Assembly (NCBI GenBank): GCA_018268575.1
Contig: JAFDWF010000057.1
Location: 1-39,296, forward strand
Source: Actinomycetota bacterium
GTDB lineage: Bacteria > Actinomycetota > Thermoleophilia > Solirubrobacterales > 70-9
Reading direction: 5' to 3'
Length of the DNA: 39,296 nucleotides
A model generated the notes under the pieces. That model saw nothing but the letters and a program-made list of their open reading frames with translations. It did no database searches and had not been told where the DNA came from. Each line of letters opens with the position of its first letter. The first letter of the stretch is position 1. A program made the translations under genes and the position numbers. Below, one piece after another: positions 32,922 through 39,296 of this stretch.

Positions 32922-35264
32922 GTGAAAGAGAAAGAACTGGGGCTCAAATTCTGGGCAGCAGTAGCAGTCAGCGCGATCGCAATGGGCGTCGTGATCGCCT
33001 TCGTCGCGGGCTTCTTCCTCGGCCACTTCACCGGCCATCAGCACACCACGACCGTCGCCGCCGGCCAGACCTCTAGCGAAGCGGCGGGCGAAGGATCCTC
33101 GGAAGGCGAAAAGGTCACCGCCTCCAACGGCATCACCCTGGCGCCGAAGTTCACCTCCGAAGAACTCTACGAACATGCCGGGGACAACTGGATCACCAAC
33201 GGTGGCGGCACCACCAACGACCGCTACTCGACGCTTGACGAAATCAACACCGAAAACGTCAAGGAACTCAAAGGTGACTGGATGACCAAGATCGGCGCCA
33301 ACGCCACCGCGGCGAAGTTCTCCGCCGAGGGCCAGGCGATCGAGTACGAAGGCACGATCTACATCACCGATGGCGCCGACGACGTATTCGCCATCGACGC
33401 CCACGACGGTCACCGCCTCTGGACCTACGAACCCCACCTTCCTCCTGACCCGCTCGGCGAAGTCGTCTGCTGCGGCTGGGACAACCGCGGCGTCGCGATC
33501 GGCGACGGCATGGTCTTCCTCTCACAGCTGAACGGCGCCCAGGTCGCCCTCGACCAGTCGACGGGCAAAGTCAAATGGAGCACCAACGTGGTCAAACCGG
33601 GCTCCGGCTTCTCGATCACCAGCGCGCCGCTCTACTACAACGGCAAGGTCTACGTCGGCGGCTCCGGCGGCGAGTACGGGGTGCGCGGCCGCCTCACCGC
33701 GTTGAACGCCGAAACCGGCGAAGAAGAATGGCGCTTCTATACCACCCCGTCGCCAAGTGAAACGGGTGGTGACACCTGGCCGAAGAACGGCTCCTACAAA
33801 CACGGTGGCGCGGCGATCTGGAACACGCCGACCGTCAACCCGGAAACCGGGATGCTCTACTTCTCGACCTCCAACGCCGCCCCCTGGGTCGGCCAGAACC
33901 GCGAAGGCGAAAACCTCTTCACCGCCTCGATCGTCGCCCTCGACGCCGAAAGCGGCGAATACAAATGCCACTTCCAGGAGGTCCACCACGACCTTTGGGA
34001 CTACGACGCCCCCTCGCCGACCGTCCTCTTCAAGGGCGAAATGAACGGTGAAACGGTCGAAGGGGTGGGCGAGCCGGAGAAGACCGGCTGGGTCTACCTG
34101 GTGAACCAGAAGGACTGCAAGCCGATCTACCCGATCCCCGAGGTCAAGGTCCCGCAGGACCCGTCGCAGAAGACCTGGCCGACCCAGCCGCAGCCGACGA
34201 TGGAACCGTTCAGCCCGCTCGAAGCGCAGCCCGAAGCGGTCGAAAAAGCCGAAGCGACGGTAGCCTCGAGCAAACCGAAACCGAAGATCGTCGGCAGCAA
34301 GATCTTCACCCCGATGAGCTCCGACCCGAGCTCGATCAACCTGGTCGCCAACGCGGCGGTCGGCGGCGACAACTGGCCGCCGTCCTCCTATGACCCGGAA
34401 AAGAACCTGTACTTCGTCTGCTCGCAGCAGGGCGCTCTGGGCCTCGTGGTGCCGCCGAAAGAACAGAAGTTCAAAGCAGGCGAAAACTTCATCGGGTCCG
34501 ACACGGTGGTCGCCTCCGGCTTCAACACCAAAGGCTTCCTGACCGCATATGACATGTCGACCGGGAAAATTGCCTGGCAGGACGAATTCCCCGAATCCTG
34601 CTACTCCGGCGCGGTCACCACCGCCGGCGGGCTCGTCTTCCTCGGCCAGAACGACGGCAACCTGGTCGCCTACGACAGTGAAACCGGTGAAGAACTCTGG
34701 CACTTCCAGACCGGCGCCGGCGCCAACACCACGGTGACCCCGTTCGAAGACGAAGGGGTGGAGAAAATCGCCATCTACGCAGGTGGCAACTCGCTGGCCG
34801 CGACCTCGCACGGCGAAAACTTCTGGGTCTTCTCGCTGAACGGCACGCTGAGCGAAGCCAAAGGCGAGGAAAAAGAAGCCGAAGGCACCCAGCACGCCGG
34901 TGAGGAATCCGCCGAAGAAAAAGGCAAAGCCGGTGAAGAAGCCGGCGGCGCCGAAAAAGAAGGTGCCGAAGGCGGCGAAGAAAAAGCCGAAGGCGGGGCG
35001 GAAGCCGGCGCCGGCGGTGCGCCGAACGCCGAAGCCGGCAGCGAAGTCTTCGCCGAAAACTGCTCGGTCTGCCACGGTGCCACCGGCCACGGCGGCAACG
35101 GCGGGCCTGACCTGCGGACGATGCCCCTGGCCCAGGAACAGGCCGGGGCCGAAAAACAGGTGACCGACGGCGGCGGCGGGATGCCTCCGTTCGGCGGCAC
35201 GCTGAGCGAAGAAGAAATCAAAAACGTCGCCGCCTACGTGGTCGAAAAGATCGTCGGCAAGTAG
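32922..35264 (+). CDS. Membrane-anchored PQQ-type quinohaemoprotein dehydrogenase
   Basis: A 780-residue beta-propeller dehydrogenase with a fused cytochrome c. Residues 1-40 hold one uncleaved membrane anchor. The propeller shows PQQ-enzyme hallmarks: adjacent Cys pair in VVCCGWDNRG, HHDLWDYDAPSP (catalytic Asp) and GGDNWPPSSYDPEKNLYFV-like segment, with tryptophan-docking repeats such as TGEEEWRFY. A Glu/Lys/Ala/Gly-rich linker (about residues 645-700) leads to haem motif CSVCH with a later GMPP Met ligand. It probably oxidises an alcohol outside the cell and passes electrons to the respiratory chain. It starts at GTG after GGAAAGG. Glu codons are mostly GAA, unlike most neighbours. Confidence 0.85.
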   Translation: MKEKELGLKFWAAVAVSAIAMGVVIAFVAGFFLGHFTGHQHTTTVAAGQTSSEAAGEGSSEGEKVTASNGITLAPKFTSEELYEHAGDNWITNGGGTTNDRYSTLDEINTENVKELKGDWMTKIGANATAAKFSAEGQAIEYEGTIYITDGADDVFAIDAHDGHRLWTYEPHLPPDPLGEVVCCGWDNRGVAIGDGMVFLSQLNGAQVALDQSTGKVKWSTNVVKPGSGFSITSAPLYYNGKVYVGGSGGEYGVRGRLTALNAETGEEEWRFYTTPSPSETGGDTWPKNGSYKHGGAAIWNTPTVNPETGMLYFSTSNAAPWVGQNREGENLFTASIVALDAESGEYKCHFQEVHHDLWDYDAPSPTVLFKGEMNGETVEGVGEPEKTGWVYLVNQKDCKPIYPIPEVKVPQDPSQKTWPTQPQPTMEPFSPLEAQPEAVEKAEATVASSKPKPKIVGSKIFTPMSSDPSSINLVANAAVGGDNWPPSSYDPEKNLYFVCSQQGALGLVVPPKEQKFKAGENFIGSDTVVASGFNTKGFLTAYDMSTGKIAWQDEFPESCYSGAVTTAGGLVFLGQNDGNLVAYDSETGEELWHFQTGAGANTTVTPFEDEGVEKIAIYAGGNSLAATSHGENFWVFSLNGTLSEAKGEEKEAEGTQHAGEESAEEKGKAGEEAGGAEKEGAEGGEEKAEGGAEAGAGGAPNAEAGSEVFAENCSVCHGATGHGGNGGPDLRTMPLAQEQAGAEKQVTDGGGGMPPFGGTLSEEEIKNVAAYVVEKIVGK

Positions 35265-35291
35265 GTAGGTGGCTGCCCGGCAGGGAGTGCG

Positions 35292-35768
35292 ATGACGAAG
35301 AAGGTCCGGTCGGTCGCCTCCCTGCTCATACTTGCCGCGGCCTGCCTCGTGGTCGTCGCCGGCTGCGGCGGAGGGGGCTCGGGCACCTCGGGCGAAGGGG
35401 GATCCTCCTCGGGATCGTTCGTCGCCGGCGCCGAAGCGGCGTGCAAGACGGCCAACGGCGAAATCGCGGCGCTGGGCACGCCGCAGCAGGCCGAAGTCCT
35501 CGGGTACCTCGAAAGCACCGAAAAGGTGATCGAAGGACTGCACGAACAGGTTCAGGCGGCGGGCGCTTCGGGCGCGGCCGAGACCGCCTACGGGGAAGGC
35601 CTGGCGACGGCGCTCCCGGTCCTCAACAAGATGGCGAACGCGGCGCGCAGCGAAAACTTCGATGCGGTCCGGGAAATCTCCGACGAACTGGTCGAAATCC
35701 ACCTCGGCGAACTCGCCGAAGCCGCCGAACTGAAGGCCTGCGCGGAAGTGCCGGGGAGCGAATCGTGA
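35292..35768 (+). CDS. Predicted lipoprotein
   Basis: A 158-residue secreted lipoprotein. The signal peptide is MTKKVRSVASLLILAAACLV, followed by the lipobox VVAGC with the Cys near residue 25, then a Gly/Ser linker. The mature part is helical and contains two further Cys residues (EAACKTANGE and LKACAEV) that could form a disulfide. No known family; the size and helical pattern recall small periplasmic cytochrome-like or metal-binding proteins, but no haem motif is present. It lies 27 nt after the dehydrogenase gene and its stop overlaps the next start (GTGA), so it is part of that operon. Confidence 0.75.
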   Translation: MTKKVRSVASLLILAAACLVVVAGCGGGGSGTSGEGGSSSGSFVAGAEAACKTANGEIAALGTPQQAEVLGYLESTEKVIEGLHEQVQAAGASGAAETAYGEGLATALPVLNKMANAARSENFDAVREISDELVEIHLGELAEAAELKACAEVPGSES

Positions 35769-36718
35769 GGCGCCTGAAGCTGACCCTCGCGCTCGGCGCC
35801 GCCCTCGTCCTGGCGGCGAGCGTCGGCGTCGCCTGGGCGACCACCGGGGCCACCACCGGCTACCCGCAGCCGAAGGTGGTCGTCCCGGTGACGGCCTCCG
35901 CGCCGTTCGAGAACCGCTACGTGCTGACCGCGGTCGGCAGCGGCGCGGGCATCCGCAGCGGTGAGATGAAGCTCGAATTCGAGGAGGGCTCCTCGCCTCA
36001 GTTCCTGGTCGGGATCTCCGAGTTCTACGCCTACAGCCCGACCGGCGAAATCGAAACCGCCCTCTTCACCTTCTATCCCTTCGCCGAGCTCCCCGACGGC
36101 AAGGGCCTGAAAGCGCCGGTGCTGAAAGTGGGCGCCTCGGCCGCCTACGGCCAGGTGACCCCGGACGGCGAACTGCAACTGGAGAACCCGGTCGGCGACA
36201 AGGTGAAAGGCAAGCTCAGGCTGCACGGCGACGGCCCCTGGCCGGTCGAATTCCGGATCCTCGGCGAAGACGAACGCACGGGCGGACATCCGCCCGCGGC
36301 GACGCAGATCCCCGAAGCCGAACCGACCAACCCGGGTTGGGGCGCCGAAGCCTCCGAATACGAAGGCGAATACGAACTCGTCAACCTCGCCGAAGACCCG
36401 ACCGCGAAAGCGGCGACGCTCGGGCCGGTGATCGGCGTTGCCCAGGGCCTCGGCGTCAACGGCGCGGTGGTCAGCGGCGGCTCGATGACGGTCGGCAAGG
36501 ACAGCGCCGAAGTGACCGTCGAAACCGGCGCCGCGACGCGCCACCTGACGCTGACGAAGCTGGCTTGGGAGGGCGACAAGCGCACCGCCCAGGTCCACGA
36601 CGAAGGCCCGGGCAGCCCGCCCGTCGGTCGCTTCGAAGGAACCGGCGGCCAGGGAGAGGTCAAAGGCTCCCTGGTCTCGGGGCACACGCTCTACAAGGTC
36701 GACTTCAAACGCAAGTAG
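35765..36718 (+). CDS. Secreted protein of unknown function
   Basis: A 317-residue protein with a Sec signal peptide (RRLKLTLALGAALVLAASVG, cleavage probably after AWA near residue 26) and a beta-rich mature part (for example FENRYVLTAVGSGAGIRSGE and YEGEYELVNLAED). I do not recognise a family. The GTG start overlaps the stop of the lipoprotein gene. GAA-rich Glu codons match the two upstream genes, which suggests that the three are one expression unit and perhaps one extracytoplasmic system around the quinoprotein. It ends 15 bp before the convergent CYTH-CHAD gene. Confidence 0.7.
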   Translation: MRRLKLTLALGAALVLAASVGVAWATTGATTGYPQPKVVVPVTASAPFENRYVLTAVGSGAGIRSGEMKLEFEEGSSPQFLVGISEFYAYSPTGEIETALFTFYPFAELPDGKGLKAPVLKVGASAAYGQVTPDGELQLENPVGDKVKGKLRLHGDGPWPVEFRILGEDERTGGHPPAATQIPEAEPTNPGWGAEASEYEGEYELVNLAEDPTAKAATLGPVIGVAQGLGVNGAVVSGGSMTVGKDSAEVTVETGAATRHLTLTKLAWEGDKRTAQVHDEGPGSPPVGRFEGTGGQGEVKGSLVSGHTLYKVDFKRK

Positions 36719-36733
36719 CGTCGCCGCCCGGAA

Positions 36734-38125
36734 TCAGGTGGGGCGCCGCCCGGCGCGCCAGTAGGCCCGCAGCCGGCGCCCGAACGCCTTCGGCTTCTCC
36801 GCGTAGAGGCGCGCGCCGGCGCGCCGTGCGTCGGCCAGCAGGGCCGCCTGACGCGACCCGATCAGCGCCAGGACGGTCTCGCGGTGGGCGGGGTCGACGA
36901 CCTCGCGCCCGCGCAGGTCCGCGGCCAGCACGGCGAGGTCGTGGTGGTCGCCGAGCAGGTCGGTGAAGGCGTGGATCTCCTCCGCCGTCGCTTCCAGCAC
37001 CGCCGGCCAGGAGTCCTGCAGCAGGCGCACCTGGTACCAGAGGTCCTTGCCGCGTTTGCGCAGCTCGTGGACTGCCTCGAGGCTGGGCGAGTCGCCGAGC
37101 GCGGCGAAGGCGTCGCGGCCATCGGCGTAGGCGGTGTCGAGGCCGGGGGCGAGGAGCTTCCAGCCGCCGCGACGGAGCTTCCACTCTGGCGCCCCGGCGG
37201 CCACCGCTTCGATCGCCGCGGCGGCCTCGGTGGTCGGTGCGTCACCGTCGCCGACGATCTCGTCGCGCTCGGCGACCAGGGCGGCGCGCCAGGCCACCGT
37301 CGCACCCGCAGGCGCCTCGCCGTCGCCCTCGACCAGACCGTCCAAGGTCACCAGCTTGACCTCGGCGTCGCGGCTGGCGGAGAGCAGCCGGCCCGCGTCG
37401 CGGAGGGCGCGGTTCTTCCGCTTGAAGGCCTTCTCGCCGAGCCTCCCGCGGATCAGCCGCAGCGCCGCCCGCGCCTTCTTCAGGTCTTTGCGGGCGCCGT
37501 GGATCGCCTCCGCGGTCGCCTCGCCCTCCAGCCGCGCGACCGCCCGTTCGAGCCGGGCGACGATCACCCGGCGCACCTCGCTCGCGGCGTCCTCCCCGGC
37601 GTGCAGGCGGTAATCGCTGTCCGGTGCGATCGCGATCTCCACCCCGACATCGTCGCGCCTCCGCGCCTCCTCGGGAAGCCCGACCGTCGCCAGCCGTTGG
37701 TTCGCGTAACCCGCGTCCCCGGTCAACTCGTCCCCGAGCCAGGGCGGCGGCACGAAGCGATCGGCCTCCTCGCGCGAGGAGAACTCCACCTCGGCCGTGC
37801 GCAGCCCGTCCAGCGCCCCTTCGTAGACGTCGATCTCCGCCCGCAGCAGCCCGTTCAGTGGCACGTAGTGGCGCACCTTGCGTACCCGCTTGCCCGCGGT
37901 CAGCGGCCAGAGCGCCTCGAAGGCGCCCGGCCCGAGCGGCACCTCGACCTCTTCGCGGACCTCGCCGTGGCCTGTCTTCGCGGTCAGCAGGAGCTCGCCG
38001 CCCGCTCGCCGCAGCCGCACCTCGGCCTGGTCGTCGAGGGCGAGGTAGCCCTGCTCGATCACCGTCCGTCCGTTCTCCGCCCGCGGCATTTCCGCGACCA
38101 GGAACTTGCGCTCGATCTCGGCCAC
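36734..38125 (-). CDS. CYTH-CHAD protein (inorganic triphosphatase-like)
   Basis: A 463-residue two-domain protein. Residues 1 to about 150 are a CYTH domain starting with the signature EIERKFLV and keeping alternating charged residues in a tunnel-type barrel (VRLRRAGGELLLTAKTG, EEVEVPL, AEIDVYEG, AEVEF). Residues about 175-460 are a CHAD helical domain with conserved basic residues and His (AIHGARKDLKKARAALR, VHELRKRGKDLWYQVRLL, LLGDHHDLAVL). Such proteins hydrolyse or bind inorganic tri- and polyphosphate. TACGAT lies 6 nt before the GTG on the minus strand, indicating a leaderless message. It diverges from the membrane protein at 38161. Confidence 0.85.
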   Translation of the reverse strand: MAEIERKFLVAEMPRAENGRTVIEQGYLALDDQAEVRLRRAGGELLLTAKTGHGEVREEVEVPLGPGAFEALWPLTAGKRVRKVRHYVPLNGLLRAEIDVYEGALDGLRTAEVEFSSREEADRFVPPPWLGDELTGDAGYANQRLATVGLPEEARRRDDVGVEIAIAPDSDYRLHAGEDAASEVRRVIVARLERAVARLEGEATAEAIHGARKDLKKARAALRLIRGRLGEKAFKRKNRALRDAGRLLSASRDAEVKLVTLDGLVEGDGEAPAGATVAWRAALVAERDEIVGDGDAPTTEAAAAIEAVAAGAPEWKLRRGGWKLLAPGLDTAYADGRDAFAALGDSPSLEAVHELRKRGKDLWYQVRLLQDSWPAVLEATAEEIHAFTDLLGDHHDLAVLAADLRGREVVDPAHRETVLALIGSRQAALLADARRAGARLYAEKPKAFGRRLRAYWRAGRRPT

Positions 38126-38160
38126 GCAGGGATCGTAGGGCCCGAGTCGAAAGGCGCGCC

Positions 38161-38886
38161 ATGAACGGCACCCGCAGGCTCACCGTCGGCGACGTGCTGA
38201 ACGAAGTCGTCGCGCTCTATCAGCAGCATTTCGGCGTCCTGGTCCCGACCGCCTTCTGGCTCTTCCTGCCGGTCTCGATCCTCTCCGGCGCCGCGGGCCA
38301 GAACGACGTCGGCCTCTTCGCCGCCGCCGCGATCCTCACCTTCGCCGTCGCGATCCTCTACCAGGGGGTGGTGGTGAGCCTCGTCCGCGACGTCCAGGAC
38401 GGCGAGCGCAAGGCCTCGGTCGGCGAACTGCTCCGCTCGGTCGCCCCGGTGCTCTCGACCCTCCTCGTCACCGGCATCCTCTACGGCATCGGCGTCCTGG
38501 TCGGCTTCATCCTCTTCATCGTCCCCGGTTGCATCCTGGTGACGATCTGGGCGGTGATCGCGCCGGTGATCGTGATCGAGAAGGGGGGGGTCGGCGGCTC
38601 CTTCCGCCGCTCGCAGGAACTGGTCGAAGGCCACGGCTGGACCGTCTTCGGCGCCGTGATCACGGCGACCCTGATCACCGCCGTCGCCACCCTGATCCTC
38701 ACCTCGATCGCCGAAGCGATAGCCGGCGGCGCGATCCTCCGCATCGTCCTCGGCACCCTGGCGGCGACGCTGACCGCGCCGATCGCCGGCCTCCTCGCCG
38801 CGGTCCTCTACTACCGGCTGCTGGCACTGAAGGGCCCGCCGCGAGAGGCCCCGCCGCAGCCGCCGCCGAGCGGGCCCGCGGCGTAG
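38161..38886 (+). CDS. Membrane protein with GPDPase-membrane-domain-like fold
   Basis: A 241-residue polytopic protein with about six hydrophobic segments. The order VGDVLNEVVALYQQHFGVLV at the N-terminus, then WAVIAPVIVIEKGGVGGSFR and RSQELVEGHGWTVFG, is typical of the glycerophosphoryl-diester-phosphodiesterase membrane domain and related uncharacterised families in actinobacteria. No catalytic domain is attached. The Pro-rich tail (PPREAPPQPPPSGP) is probably cytoplasmic. The start is 35 nt from the divergent CYTH-CHAD start. Palindrome copy 7 lies 274 nt after the stop, in gene orientation. Confidence 0.75.
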   Translation: MNGTRRLTVGDVLNEVVALYQQHFGVLVPTAFWLFLPVSILSGAAGQNDVGLFAAAAILTFAVAILYQGVVVSLVRDVQDGERKASVGELLRSVAPVLSTLLVTGILYGIGVLVGFILFIVPGCILVTIWAVIAPVIVIEKGGVGGSFRRSQELVEGHGWTVFGAVITATLITAVATLILTSIAEAIAGGAILRIVLGTLAATLTAPIAGLLAAVLYYRLLALKGPPREAPPQPPPSGPAA

Positions 38887-39296
38887 CAGATCGATCCTGT
38901 GCGGAGCGTCGGCGCCGCTCGGCGCACCGACCCTCGCGTCTTCGCCCCTCGATCCACGCCTCTTCCTGACTCCCGGCGCTCCAGCGGCCAAGGGGGCGTC
39001 TACAGCTCGCCAGGGTCGTCCGTCGGCAGCTCGCGTCTCGCGGGCGGCAGATGAGTAGTCCACGGGGCGGGGGTGGGGTGGCGGATCGGGCTGGCGCCCG
39101 GGGTGGATGCGGGCCGCGGGCCGGAAGTGGTCCGGGCCGGACCGATCGGAGCTCAGGCCTCCCGGGCGTCTCGGAGGCGACCCGGGCAGGCTGTGGCCGC
39201 CTCCGGGACGCCCGGGACGGGAGGTCTTCGGGGGGAAGCCTGCGCAGGGACGGGTGCATCGCTCAAGAACCTCTGTGTCGAGTTTCGGTCCCACGG
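38887..39296 (+). repeat. Intergenic region with repeat module M4 (cut by window end)
   Basis: 38887-39160 shows no gene and no repeat that I recognise. From 39161 the module order of 28797-29045 is repeated on the plus strand: palindrome copy 7, GGGAGGTCTTCGGGGGGAAG block, then the first arm of a type C hairpin (TCTGTGTCGAGTTTCGG) running into the window end. Confidence 0.65.
39161..39216 (+). repeat. 18-nt-loop palindrome, copy 7
   Basis: 19-nt arms (39161-39179 and 39198-39216) with one T-G wobble; invariant loop; outer stem of the CCCGGGCGTCTC type. It follows the membrane-protein gene in gene orientation. Confidence 0.9.

Noticed and set aside
1..39296. CRISPR array
   Set aside because: Repeats are dispersed palindromes in two orientations, not direct repeats with regular spacers, and no cas genes are visible.
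1..39296. tRNA or rRNA genes
   Set aside because: I saw no cloverleaf with conserved T-loop sequence and no rRNA motifs; hairpins found all belong to the repeat families.
1..39296. Autonomous insertion sequence or RAYT transposase driving the palindromes
   Set aside because: No frame shows transposase or HUH/Y1 motifs; any mobilising enzyme must lie outside the window.

Overview
High-GC (roughly 70%) bacterial chromosomal DNA with GTG starts, strong G/C third-position bias and many apparently leaderless genes. This fits a deep-branching actinobacterium such as Thermoleophilia/Solirubrobacterales. That placement is inferred from gene content and style; no rRNA or other phylogenetic marker lies in the window.

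Layout. 1-397: hairpin-rich repeat module. 398-7876: small-metabolism genes (cupin, peroxiredoxin, CtaG, VOC protein, HAD phosphatase, LLM flavin oxidoreductase, aldo/keto reductase, methyltransferase, membrane protein). 7877-8263: repeat module. 8264-11287: an XRE/MmyB-type regulator and a 14-helix MFS exporter that share a 17-bp operator, followed by an XRE-cupin regulator. 11384-15478: PAP2-type enzyme, MarR regulator, MFS transporter, NTF2-like protein, methyltransferase. 15479-16228: large double repeat module. 16229-23484: a four-gene operon on the minus strand with every start and stop overlapping. It encodes a divergent EPSP-synthase/CoA-ligase fusion, an acyl-CoA dehydrogenase, a FabL-like reductase and an FMN/Fe-S/FAD enoate reductase. 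A FabF-type ketosynthase diverges from it (23612-24853). 24850-26709: an MbcA/ParS-like plus HEPN gene pair flanked by two paralogous small XRE genes. 26849-30155: GNAT-like protein, small unknown protein, repeat module, zinc alcohol dehydrogenase. 30267-32470: RTX-like secreted protein and a truncated NTF2-like gene. 32471-32921: gene-free, with a MITE-like inverted-repeat element. 32922-36718: membrane-anchored quinohaemoprotein dehydrogenase, lipoprotein and secreted protein. 36734-38886: CYTH-CHAD protein and a membrane protein. 38887-39296: repeat module cut by the window end.

Two things stand out. First, the four-gene operon resembles the shikimate-to-cyclohexanecarboxyl-CoA pathway known from ansatrienin-type Streptomyces clusters and omega-cyclohexyl fatty acid producers. 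Here the EPSP-synthase-like and CoA-ligase steps are fused and a ketosynthase is adjacent, so a cyclic fatty-acid or polyketide starter unit is a reasonable hypothesis.

Second, the window is packed with palindromic repeats. Seven copies of a stem-loop share an identical 18-nt asymmetric loop while their outer stems vary with compensation. Six of the seven follow a stop codon in the same orientation as the gene. Other hairpin families occupy the same modules. Two hairpins sit in frame inside the FMN/FAD oxidoreductase gene, as Rickettsia palindromic elements do. No transposase or RAYT-like gene that could mobilise them is visible here.
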